A stretch of DNA of 64,000 nt from UBA4085 sp964556755. Lineage in GTDB: Bacteria > Acidobacteriota > Aminicenantia > Aminicenantales > UBA4085. Positions 16,638 to 24,106 of the stretch are shown one piece after another. The DNA lies in NCBI GenBank assembly GCA_964556755.1, contig CAZKXI010000002.1:124001-188000 (forward strand). The letters run 5' to 3'. The notes beneath the pieces were generated by a model. That model made no database searches and was not told the origin of the DNA. It worked only from the letters and a program-made list of their open reading frames with translations. How positions within the stretch are numbered: the stretch's first letter is position 1; every line of letters begins with the position of its first letter. The position numbers and the translations under genes are program-made.

Positions 16638-17747
16638 ATGGCCAAGGCCGATCCCTTTCAAGACCGGGCCGCGATCGAGGCCCTGCTCCGCCAGGCAGCC
16701 CGCCTGCGCCGCGAGGCCGGGCCGGATTGCCGCCTGATGGAGGTCTGCGGGACCCACACCATGGCCGTCCACCGCAGCGGGCTCAAAGCCCGCCTGCGCC
16801 AGGCCGGCATCGAGCTGGTCGCGGGGCCCGGCTGCCCCGTCTGCATCACTCCCGGCGACATCCACGAGGCGGCCGTCGGGCTGGTCGCGGAGCGGGAGAA
16901 CCTGATCCTGGCCGCCTTCGGCGACATGACCCGGGTCCCCACGCGGCGCGGCTCCCTGCAAGCGGCGGCCCCGGCGCGGGGATCGTCGGTCCGGGTCGTC
17001 TATTCGCCCCGCGAGTCGCTCGACTTGGCCAAGCGCCACCCGGACAAGGAGATCGTCTTCTTCGGGGCCGGCTTCGAGACGACCATCCCGGGCATCGCCC
17101 TGACCGCCCGGCAGGCGGCTCGGGAGGGCTTGGGCAACTACTCCGTCCTGACGGCCTTCTGGCTCATCCCGCCCCCCCTGCGGACCATCCTGAGCGCGAA
17201 GGACGCCCGCGTCTCGGGCTTCCTCTACCCGGGCCATGTCTCGGCCGTGATCGGCCCGCGCGCCTACGATTTCGTGGCCGGGGAGTTCGGCAAGCCGGGG
17301 GCCATCGCCGGCTTCGAGCCGGCGGATATACTCCTGGGGATCGTCTCCATCCTAAAGCAGCTGGTCGAGGGCCGGCCCCGGGTGGACAACGCCTACGCCA
17401 GGGTCGTCGCCCCGGAGGGCAATCCCCTGGCCCGGGCGGCCATGGCCGAGATTCTAGAGGAGAAGGACGCCGTCTGGAGGGGGCTGGGGCGGATTCCGCG
17501 AAGCGGGCTGCGGCTGCGGGACGAATACGCCGGCTGGGACGCGGAGAGGCGGTTCGGCTTGAAGCTGGGCGGCGAATCGTCCGACCTGCCCGGATGCCGC
17601 TGCGGCGACGTGCTCAAGGGCCGCATCGAGCCGCCGGGGTGCAAGCTGTTCGGGCGGAGCTGCCGGCCCGACCTGCCGCAAGGCCCCTGCATGGTCTCCT
17701 ACGAGGGCGCCTGTCTGGCATTCTACAAATACGGGCGGAATCTATGA
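16638..17747 (+). CDS. hypD: HypD hydrogenase maturation protein
   Basis: 369 residues. HypD is a [4Fe-4S] protein that assembles the Fe(CN)2CO moiety with HypC and HypE. Seen: MEVCGTHTMAVHRSGL, VAGPGCPVCITPGDIH, FFGAGFETTIP, GFLYPGHVSAVIG, and the C-terminal Cys-rich part (GCRCGDVLKG, PPGCKLFG, C at CRPDLPQGPCMVSYEG). It starts one base after hypC and overlaps hypE as ATGA. Confidence 0.97.
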   Translation: MAKADPFQDRAAIEALLRQAARLRREAGPDCRLMEVCGTHTMAVHRSGLKARLRQAGIELVAGPGCPVCITPGDIHEAAVGLVAERENLILAAFGDMTRVPTRRGSLQAAAPARGSSVRVVYSPRESLDLAKRHPDKEIVFFGAGFETTIPGIALTARQAAREGLGNYSVLTAFWLIPPPLRTILSAKDARVSGFLYPGHVSAVIGPRAYDFVAGEFGKPGAIAGFEPADILLGIVSILKQLVEGRPRVDNAYARVVAPEGNPLARAAMAEILEEKDAVWRGLGRIPRSGLRLRDEYAGWDAERRFGLKLGGESSDLPGCRCGDVLKGRIEPPGCKLFGRSCRPDLPQGPCMVSYEGACLAFYKYGRNL

Positions 17748-18736
17748 GCATCGATCGGATCGGTTTGGACCTCGGGAGCGGCGGCAAGGCCATGCGCGAC
17801 TTCATCGCCGGGCGGATTCTGCCGGCTTTCCGCAATGCCCTGCTCGAGCCTCTCCTGGACGCCGGGCGCCTGCCCGAGGGCCTGGCCCTGACGACGGACA
17901 GCTACGTCGTCGATCCGCCGGTCTTTCCCGGGGGCGACATCGGGACGCTGGCCGTCAACGGGACGGTCAACGACCTTGTCGTGTCCGGGGCCAAGCCGCT
18001 CTACCTGTCGCTGGGGCTGATCCTGGAGGAAGGGCTGGAGTGGACCCTGCTCGACCGCGTGCTGCGCTCGCTGCGCCGGGCGGCGGACGCGGCGGGCGTG
18101 CGCGTCGTCACGGGCGACACCAAGGTGGTGCGGCGCGGCCAGGGCGACGGGATCTACATCAACACGGCCGGCCTGGGCAAGATCGTGGCCGAGCCGCGGC
18201 CCCGAAGCATCAAGACGGGCGACGCGATCATCGTCACCGGTACCCTCGGCGAGCATAGCCTGGCCATTCTGGCCGCTCGAGGCGAGTATGGATTCGACAG
18301 CCCGGCCCGCAGCGACTGCGCTCCCCTGGTCTTCCTGCTCCCCATCTGGAAGGCCGGAGCCCTGTGGATGCGCGACATTACCCGGGGCGGCCTGGCGACC
18401 GTCCTGTCGGAGCTGGCCGAAAGCCTGCCCTTCCCCGTGCTGATCGAAGAGGCCGACGTTCCCCTGTCCAAGCCGGTCCGCGCGGCCGCCGCGATCCTGG
18501 GCATTGACCCGCTCTACTTGGCGTGCGAGGGGCGGGCGGTCATCGTCGCTCCCAAGGCGAGGGCGGAGGCGATCCTGAAGAAGATCGCCGCCCATCCCCT
18601 GGGGCGGCGGGCCCGGATCATCGGACGGGTCGGGGGAAGCGAAGGGCGGCCGGGGGAACTGCTCCTGCGCACTTCGTCGGGCGGCCTGCGCCTCCTGGAG
18701 CCCCTAACCTCCGAGCTCCTCCCCCGAATTTGTTGA
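17744..18736 (+). CDS. hypE: HypE hydrogenase maturation protein
   Basis: 330 residues from ATG 17744. HypE dehydrates carbamoylated Cys at its own C terminus to make the cyanide ligand. Seen: GSGGKAMRDFI, TTDSYVVDPPVFPGGDIG, NGTVNDLVVSGAKP, VTGDTKVV, MRDITRGGLATVLSELA, and the final residues PRIC with the functional C-terminal Cys. The TGA stop is itself the first part of a palindromic repeat (18733 on), so the repeat abuts the coding region without removing the essential Cys. Confidence 0.97.
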   Translation: MSIDRIGLDLGSGGKAMRDFIAGRILPAFRNALLEPLLDAGRLPEGLALTTDSYVVDPPVFPGGDIGTLAVNGTVNDLVVSGAKPLYLSLGLILEEGLEWTLLDRVLRSLRRAADAAGVRVVTGDTKVVRRGQGDGIYINTAGLGKIVAEPRPRSIKTGDAIIVTGTLGEHSLAILAARGEYGFDSPARSDCAPLVFLLPIWKAGALWMRDITRGGLATVLSELAESLPFPVLIEEADVPLSKPVRAAAAILGIDPLYLACEGRAVIVAPKARAEAILKKIAAHPLGRRARIIGRVGGSEGRPGELLLRTSSGGLRLLEPLTSELLPRIC

Positions 18737-18872
18737 TAGGGGTCAGGTTGATAGGGGTCAGGTCTCAAGATTCAAGTTAAGCCAACGTTTGTCTACGAGA
18801 CGACTCCGTTCGTTGGCGATAATGCAGATAACTTGAATCTTGAGACCTGACCCCTATTTGATAAAATAGGGG
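18733..18872. repeat. REP-like palindromic element, copy 1
   Basis: A 15-base unit (TTGATAGGGGTCAGG) occurs twice in tandem at 18733-18747 and 18748-18762. Arms 18751-18779 and 18829-18857 form a perfect 29-base inverted repeat. The 49-base centre contains a nested GCCAACG/CGTTGGC pair (18781-18787, 18811-18817) and a GTCT/AGAC hairpin. A further 9-base hairpin (CCCCTATTT/AAATAGGGG, 18851-18872) closes the right end. The same arm family recurs at 60346-60424. Such elements are known to be mobilised by REP-associated tyrosine transposases in other genomes; none is coded here. Confidence 0.93.
18840..18867 (+). promoter_or_regulatory. promoter carried by the right arm of the palindromic element
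   Basis: TTGAGA (18840-18845), 16-base spacer ending in TGA, TAAAAT (18862-18867): an extended -10 promoter lying wholly inside repeat sequence. It ends 7 bases before the glycosidase ATG at 18875. Confidence 0.45.
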
Positions 18873-18874
18873 CG

Positions 18875-20536
18875 ATGCTAAGCCGTCTGATCGCCGGGAT
18901 CGCATGGGCGATCTTGTCGCTTGGCGGCGGCCCGACCCCCGTTCCAATCCAGACGCCGTCGCCGGATTCCCTTCTCGCGCCCGGCTCCTTCACCAGGATC
19001 GAGAGCGGCCTTCCGGAGATCGAGCGCCTCTTTCTCTACGCCCGCGCCACCCTGGACCGCAACAAGACCGCCTTCCGGGGCCAGATCGGACTCGTCCGCG
19101 GATTCGCCGCCGGGACGGCCTACCCTCAGATCTGGCTCCGCGACGCCGCCACCATCATTCCCGCTTCGCGACTTCTCTATCCCCTGCCCTATCTGCGCAG
19201 CGGTCTGCTCGAACATTTGGCCATTCAGAAGGCCAACGGCGAGCTGCAGGACTGGCTGGCGCCCGACGGCCGGGCCGACAAGAACACCACTGAGACGGAC
19301 CAGGAGACGAGCGCCGTTCACATCGCCGCTCAGATCACCGATCTCGTCGGACCGGCGTGGCTGGGCCAGCCGGTTCGCGGCGCCTCGGTCCTGTCGCGCC
19401 TGGAGCGGGCCCTCCAATTCGTGTGGGACGAGCGCCGCGATCCCCGCACCGGCCTCATCATGGGGGCTCACACCGTCGATTGGGGCGACGTGGAGATGGA
19501 GGAGCCCGATCAGCGGGCGATCTATGCCGGGCCCGGGACGCACTGGACGGCCGACACCTATGACCAGGCCCAATTCCACCGCGCGGCCCAAGCCCTTGGC
19601 CGGATGCTCCGTCTCCAAGGCAAGGGATCTTCGGCCTCGCTCTGGGAGGCCCGGGCCCACGACATCCGCCGCCGGACCGACCAGCACCTGTGGCAGGAAG
19701 CGCGGGGCTACTATCGCGTCCATATCCACTTGACGCCCCTCGAGCACGGCTTCGACGAGAGCTCCATGTTCGCCATGGGCGGCAACGTCGAGGCGATCGA
19801 CGCCGGCCTGGCCTCGCCCCGCCAGATCCGGCGCATCCTGGCCGCCGCCCTGGCCAAGCAGAAGGAATTCGGGATGTCCACCATCAGCGGCGTCCTGCTG
19901 CCGCCCTACGCCAAAGGCGTCTTCAAGCATCCCATGGTCGACGATCCCTACGAGTATCAGAACGGCGGCCAGTGGGACTGGTTCGGCGGCAAGCTGGTCC
20001 TGGCCCTCTTTCGCGACGGCGGGCGGGGGCAAGGCGAGACGGCGCTCCTGGAGATCGCCCGCAAGGCGATCGCCAACGACGGCCTCTTCGAATGGGACGA
20101 CCCCAAGGGCCGCGGCCGGGGCAGCCCGACCTATTCCGGCAGCGCGGGCAGCCTCACCCGGGCTATCGTCGAGGGCTATTACGGGCTTGAGGCCTCGGCC
20201 GACGGCCTGCGCATCGAGCCCCGCCTGGGCGCCCGCGCCGGGGCCATCCACCTCTATTTCCCGTCCAACGGGCGCTACGCCGCCTATCGCTACCGCTTCG
20301 ATTCGGCGGCGGCCCGAATCGACTTGGCCTGGGCCTCGGACGGACCGGAGCCGACCCTCATCCGCCTTCCCTGGCCCGTCAGCGGCTCGGCGGCCCTCCA
20401 GAGCCGCTTTCAGGTCCGCCTCGACGGGCGGCCGACCGAGTACCAGGTCGATCCCGGCCTGGACGGTCCCGTCGTCGCCGTCCAAACCGGGCCCGGCCCG
20501 CACGCCGTCAGCGTCCAGGCGATCAAGACCCCCTGA
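18875..20536 (+). CDS. secreted six-hairpin glycosidase-like protein
   Basis: 553 residues. A hydrophobic N-terminal segment (about 4-17) suggests export. The middle carries features of an (alpha/alpha)6-barrel glycoside hydrolase of the GH15/GH63/debranching-enzyme type: FAAGTAYPQIWLRDAATIIP, TDQETSAVHIAAQI, VDWGDVEMEE, YDQAQFHRAAQ, FDESSMFAMGGNVEAID and YQNGGQWDWFGGKLVLALF, with acidic residues suited to catalysis. A C-terminal beta-rich region (about 440-553) follows. The substrate is not identifiable by eye; alpha-glucosides or similar are possible. The promoter lies in the upstream palindromic element and no Shine-Dalgarno is seen. A nitroreductase follows 14 bases later. Confidence 0.75.
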   Translation: MLSRLIAGIAWAILSLGGGPTPVPIQTPSPDSLLAPGSFTRIESGLPEIERLFLYARATLDRNKTAFRGQIGLVRGFAAGTAYPQIWLRDAATIIPASRLLYPLPYLRSGLLEHLAIQKANGELQDWLAPDGRADKNTTETDQETSAVHIAAQITDLVGPAWLGQPVRGASVLSRLERALQFVWDERRDPRTGLIMGAHTVDWGDVEMEEPDQRAIYAGPGTHWTADTYDQAQFHRAAQALGRMLRLQGKGSSASLWEARAHDIRRRTDQHLWQEARGYYRVHIHLTPLEHGFDESSMFAMGGNVEAIDAGLASPRQIRRILAAALAKQKEFGMSTISGVLLPPYAKGVFKHPMVDDPYEYQNGGQWDWFGGKLVLALFRDGGRGQGETALLEIARKAIANDGLFEWDDPKGRGRGSPTYSGSAGSLTRAIVEGYYGLEASADGLRIEPRLGARAGAIHLYFPSNGRYAAYRYRFDSAAARIDLAWASDGPEPTLIRLPWPVSGSAALQSRFQVRLDGRPTEYQVDPGLDGPVVAVQTGPGPHAVSVQAIKTP

Positions 20537-20550
20537 GCCAGGAGACCGAG

Positions 20551-21054
20551 ATGGACTTCTCCGATCTTATCCGAGCCCGCTACAGCGTCCGTTCCTATCG
20601 CCCCGATCCCGTCGAGCCGGACAAGCTGGAGCGCGTCCTGGAGGCCGCCCGGCTGGCTCCGACCGCCTGCAACCGCCAGCCATTCCGGATGCTGGTCGTC
20701 CCCACGGCCGGCCGCGAGGCCGATCTGGCCCCCGTCTATTCCCGCTCTTGGTTCCTCCAGGCGCCTCTAATCATCGCCGCCTGCGGCGTCGCCTCCGAAG
20801 CCTGGGTCCGCCGCGACGGGAGGACCTACGTGGACGTGGACGTGACGATCGCCATGGACCACCTGATCCTGGCGGCGGCCAATGAGGGATTGGGGACGTG
20901 CTGGATCGCGGCCTTCGACCCCGACGCCGCGCGCCGGGCGCTGAGGCCCGATCCGGGCTGGGAGCCGCTGCTCCTCACGCCGCTCGGCTATCCGGCCGAC
21001 TCCCCGCGCCCCAGACAGAGGAGGCCCTTAGCCGATCTGATCAAGAGGACCTGA
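20551..21054 (+). CDS. nitroreductase-family FMN oxidoreductase
   Basis: 167 residues, short for the family. Seen: FSDLIRARYSVRSYRPDPVE with the FMN-phosphate Arg cluster, EAARLAPTACNRQPFRMLVV, and DVTIAMDHLILAAANEGLGTCWIAAFD with GWEPLLLTPLGYPAD. These are diagnostic of the nitroreductase fold, which uses FMN and NAD(P)H to reduce nitro groups, quinones or flavins. The true substrate cannot be told. A CAGGAGA ribosome site precedes the ATG. Probably co-transcribed with the glycosidase. Confidence 0.9.
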   Translation: MDFSDLIRARYSVRSYRPDPVEPDKLERVLEAARLAPTACNRQPFRMLVVPTAGREADLAPVYSRSWFLQAPLIIAACGVASEAWVRRDGRTYVDVDVTIAMDHLILAAANEGLGTCWIAAFDPDAARRALRPDPGWEPLLLTPLGYPADSPRPRQRRPLADLIKRT

Positions 21055-21060
21055 GCGACC

Positions 21061-21152
21061 CCTCGGGAACAAATTTTCGCGGCTTTCGTCGTCGGTCGTT
21101 ATCCCGGACCGAGATCGGGTTCCCGAAGATGGGGAGAAAATTCCCCTCATAA
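21061..21152. repeat. long imperfect inverted repeat downstream of nitroreductase
   Basis: CGGGAAC (21064-21070) pairs with GTTCCCG (21119-21125), and AAATTTTC (21071-21078) has an imperfect partner GAAAATTC near 21136, which also sits in a near palindrome GGGGAGAAAATTCCCC. The stretch 21055-21210 otherwise holds no gene that I can support. Confidence 0.5.
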
Positions 21153-21209
21153 TGAGCGCCTTGCCCGCACGGCCCCCCCTTCGGGACCCCTTTCCTAAAG
21201 CCGGAGAAG

Positions 21210-21258
21210 GGCCTGAAGAAATAGGGAACTACGTATACTGTACCCCTATTTCAGGCCT
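21210..21258. repeat. short palindromic element at the dehydrogenase stop codon
   Basis: AAATAGGG (21219-21226) faces CCCCTATTT (21243-21251) around an ACGTATACTGTA core. The outer sequence GGCCTGAA/TTCAGGCC extends the symmetry into the last codons of the neighbouring dehydrogenase, whose TGA occupies 21251-21253. The end sequence AATAGGGG is shared with the elements at 18733 and 60346, but the core differs. It lies between convergent genes and could act as a terminator. Confidence 0.75.
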
Positions 21259-22570
21259 TGACGACGTTCTTGCGGGGGCGCTTGACGGCGTTGCGGCTGT
21301 CCACGACCAGCTTGGCGTTCTTGACGATCCAGGCGTAGTCGTAGCAGCTGTGGTCCGTGGCGATGATGACCGCGTCGGCCCCCTTCAGCCTCTTCTCCGT
21401 CAGCGGAACGGACTTCATATCCATGGCCGGATACTCGCGGTGCCCGCGGCTCTCCGGCACGTAGGGATCGTTGTACTCGACCTTGATCCCCTTCTTCATC
21501 AGCAGGTCGATGATCTTCAGCGACGGCGACTCGCGCTGGTCGTCGATGTCCCTCTTGTAGGCGATGCCCAGCACCAGCACCTTGGCCCCCTTGATCGACC
21601 GGCCCCGCTCCGACAGCGCCTCCACCATCTTATTGATCACGTAATAGGGCATCTCGGTGTTGATCTCCCCGGCCAGCTCGATGAACTTGGTCGAGTAGTC
21701 CACCTCCCGCGCCTTCCAGGTCAGGTAGAACGGGTCGATCGGGATGCAGTGCCCGCCCAGCCCCGGCCCGGGGTAGAAGGGCATGAAGCCGAACGGCTTG
21801 CTGGAGGCCGCCTTGATGACCTCCCAGACGTCGATGCCCATCCGGTCGAAGATCATCTTCAGCTCGTTGACCAGGGCGATGTTGACGCAGCGGAAGATGT
21901 TCTCCAGCAGCTTGGTCGCCTCCGCCGCCCGGGTCGAGGAGACCGGCACCGTCTTGACCACTACCTGGCCGTAGAGCAGGTTGGCCACCCTCATGCAGTC
22001 CGGGCTGTACCCGCCGACCACCTTGGGCGTGTTGGCCGCCGAGTAGACCGGGTCGCCGGGATTCTCCCGCTCCGGCGAGAAGGCCAGGAAGAAGTCCCGG
22101 CCCGCTTTCAGCCCCCCCGCCTCCAGGATCGGCAGCATGTCCTCGTCGGTCGTCCCCGGGTAGGTCGTGCTCTCCAGCACCACCAGCTGCCCCCGGCGCA
22201 GATACTTGGCGATCGTCCGGGTCGTGTCCAGGACAAAGGACAGGTCCGGATTGCGATGCGCGTCCAGCGGCGTGGGGACGCAGATGATGACCGCGTCGGC
22301 TTCCGGCAGCCGGGCGAAGTCGGTCGTCGCCCGGAGCTTCTTGGCCCGCAGGTAGCTCCTCAGCTCGTCGGTCGAGACGTGCTTGATGTAGCTGCGGCCC
22401 TTGTTCAGCATCGCTACCTTGCGCCCGTCGACGTCGAAGCCGAGCACCCGGAAGCCCTTGTTGACGAAGGCCTTGACCAGGGGCAGCCCGACGTAGCCCA
22501 GTCCGACGACGCCGATGACCGCCTTGCGCTCGAGAATGCTGGCCTCGAAGGCCCGGCTCTGCTGGCTCAT
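21251..22570 (-). CDS. UDP-N-acetylglucosamine 6-dehydrogenase (WbpA/TviB-like)
   Basis: 439 residues from ATG 22570. The UDP-glucose/GDP-mannose dehydrogenase family oxidises C6 of a nucleotide sugar to the uronate. Seen: VIGVVGLGYVGLPLVKAF NAD site, VPTPLDAHRNPDLSFV, VVLESTTYPGTT, FSPERENPGD, the catalytic Cys275 in GLGGHCIPIDPFYLTWKA, and ATDHSCYDYAWI with NAV near the end. The GHCIPIDPFYLTWKA form and the paired epimerase favour UDP-GlcNAc over UDP-glucose, though this is inference. It overlaps the epimerase by 4 bases (ATGA). Likely role: hexosaminuronic acid for a surface glycan. Confidence 0.88.
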   Translation of the reverse strand: MSQQSRAFEASILERKAVIGVVGLGYVGLPLVKAFVNKGFRVLGFDVDGRKVAMLNKGRSYIKHVSTDELRSYLRAKKLRATTDFARLPEADAVIICVPTPLDAHRNPDLSFVLDTTRTIAKYLRRGQLVVLESTTYPGTTDEDMLPILEAGGLKAGRDFFLAFSPERENPGDPVYSAANTPKVVGGYSPDCMRVANLLYGQVVVKTVPVSSTRAAEATKLLENIFRCVNIALVNELKMIFDRMGIDVWEVIKAASSKPFGFMPFYPGPGLGGHCIPIDPFYLTWKAREVDYSTKFIELAGEINTEMPYYVINKMVEALSERGRSIKGAKVLVLGIAYKRDIDDQRESPSLKIIDLLMKKGIKVEYNDPYVPESRGHREYPAMDMKSVPLTEKRLKGADAVIIATDHSCYDYAWIVKNAKLVVDSRNAVKRPRKNVVKA

Positions 22571-23508
22571 GATGGGACTCTCTCCTTGTACCACTGGATG
22601 GTCCGCTTCAGTCCCTCGTCGAAGAGGATCTGCGGATGGAAGCTCATCCGGGCCACGGCCCGCCCGATGTCGGCGAACGAGTGCTTGATGTCGCCGGGCC
22701 GGGGCGGCTCGTAGACCGGCTCGACCGGCCGGCCCAGAAGCTGGCCGATGCGCGCCGTCAGGGCGTTGACCGTGATCCGCTCGGCGCAAGCCACGTTGAA
22801 GGCCTCGCCGCTCAGGCCCGGCGCCTCGGCCGCCCGCAGGTTGGCCTCGACGATGTTGTCGACGAAGGTGAAGTCGCGCGACTGCTCGCCGTCGCCGTAG
22901 ATGACGGGGGCCCGGCCCTCCAGGATGCGGGTGATGAAGAGCGGGATGGCCGCGGCGTACTGGGAGAAGGGGTCCTGGCGGGGGCCGAAGACGTTGAAGT
23001 AGCGCAGGCTGACGGTCGACAGCCCGAAGGTCTTGGCGAAGGTCTGGAGGTACTTCTCGCCCACGATCTTGCTGACCGCGTAGGGCGACAGCGGCATGCC
23101 CTCCACGCCTTCCACCTTGGGCAGGCTCGGATCGTCGCCGTAGACCGAGGAGGACGAGGCGAAGACCAGCCGCCGCACGCCGCCCTTGGCCGCCGCCCAG
23201 AGCATGTTGAGGGTGCCGCGGATATTGATCTCGTTGGTCGTGAAGGGGTCCTCGACCGAGCGCGGCACGGACGGCAGGGCGGCTTCGTGGAAGACCACCT
23301 CCATCCCGTCCACGGCCCGGCGGCAGGTCTCCAGGTCGCGGATGTCGCCCTCGACGATCTCCACCGCGTCGCCCAGGTGGGCCAGGTTGGCCCGCTTGCC
23401 GGTCAGGAAGTTGTCCAGGACCCTGACCCTTTGGCCGCGCCGGACCAGCCCTTCGGCCAGATGGGAGCCGATAAATCCGGCTCCGCCGGTGACGAGATAG
23501 GCGCTCAT
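22567..23508 (-). CDS. NAD-dependent nucleotide-sugar epimerase
   Basis: 313 residues, extended short-chain dehydrogenase. Seen: YLVTGGAGFIGSHLAEGL for NAD, FHEAALPSVPRSVEDP, the active-site SSSSVYG and YAVSK (Tyr/Lys pair), LRYFNVFGPRQDPFS and FTFVDNIVEANL. These resemble UDP-GlcNAc/UDP-glucose 4-epimerases such as WbpP. It overlaps the UDP-sugar 6-dehydrogenase and follows the adenylylsulfate kinase, forming a nucleotide-sugar module for envelope polysaccharide. The sugar specificity is not visible by eye. Confidence 0.88.
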   Translation of the reverse strand: MSAYLVTGGAGFIGSHLAEGLVRRGQRVRVLDNFLTGKRANLAHLGDAVEIVEGDIRDLETCRRAVDGMEVVFHEAALPSVPRSVEDPFTTNEINIRGTLNMLWAAAKGGVRRLVFASSSSVYGDDPSLPKVEGVEGMPLSPYAVSKIVGEKYLQTFAKTFGLSTVSLRYFNVFGPRQDPFSQYAAAIPLFITRILEGRAPVIYGDGEQSRDFTFVDNIVEANLRAAEAPGLSGEAFNVACAERITVNALTARIGQLLGRPVEPVYEPPRPGDIKHSFADIGRAVARMSFHPQILFDEGLKRTIQWYKERVPS

Positions 23509-23535
23509 GACGTCCCCCCTCTCAAAGGGTGCATC

Positions 23536-24078
23536 TTATTCCAAGTAGCCGGCCGCCTGCAAGGCCCGCAGCAGCCGCTCGGTGCTCTGCTCCAGGGTCT
23601 CCTTGTCCGTCTCGATGACCAGCTCGGGCGCCCGGGGCTCCTCGTAGGGATCGGAGACGCCGGTGAACTCCTTGATCTGGCCGGCCATGGCCTTCTTGTA
23701 CATGCCCTTGACGTCGCGCTGGGCGCAGACGTCCACGGGGCACTTGACGTAGACCTCGAAGAAGCTCCCCATCTGGCGGCGGGCCGCGTCGCGCATCTCG
23801 GCGTAGGGCGAGATGAACGAGGTCAGGACCAGGACGCCGTTGCGGGCCAGCAGCTTGGTGACGAAGGTCACCCGGCGGATGTTCTCGTCGCGGTCGGCCT
23901 TGGAGAAGCCCAGGTCCCGGGTCAGGTCCTGGCGGACGATGTCGCCGTCCAGCCGCTCGACCCGGTAGCCGCGGTCCTTGAGGATGGCCGCCGCCCGATC
24001 GGCGATGGCCGACTTGCCCGAGCAGGGCAGGCCGGTGAACCACACCGCCGCGCCCTTGTGATCATGTCCTTCGCACAC
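23536..24078 (-). CDS. cysC: adenylylsulfate kinase
   Basis: 180 residues, GTG start at 24078 behind AAAGGAG. APS kinase phosphorylates adenylylsulfate to PAPS. Seen: P-loop GLPCSGKSAIA (Cys where Ala or Gly is usual), ERLDGDIVRQDLTRDLGFSK, DRDENIRRVTFV, SFISPYAEMRDAARR, and KGMYKKAMAGQIKEFTGVSDPYE. No cysN/cysD sulfurylase or sulfotransferase lies in the window. Being embedded in a sugar-nucleotide operon next to an AlkP-family gene suggests PAPS for glycan sulfation or a related sulfate or phosphate transfer; this is inference. Confidence 0.92.
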   Translation of the reverse strand: MCEGHDHKGAAVWFTGLPCSGKSAIADRAAAILKDRGYRVERLDGDIVRQDLTRDLGFSKADRDENIRRVTFVTKLLARNGVLVLTSFISPYAEMRDAARRQMGSFFEVYVKCPVDVCAQRDVKGMYKKAMAGQIKEFTGVSDPYEEPRAPELVIETDKETLEQSTERLLRALQAAGYLE

Positions 24079-24106
24079 GTGAAGCTCCTTTGCCGGCTCG
24101 GCCCTC

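Noticed and set aside
18781..18817. Nested hairpin in the palindromic element considered as a CRISPR repeat or riboswitch
   Set aside because: There is one palindrome with no repeat-spacer periodicity, and the sequence matches the second REP-like copy in its arms rather than any aptamer pattern I know.
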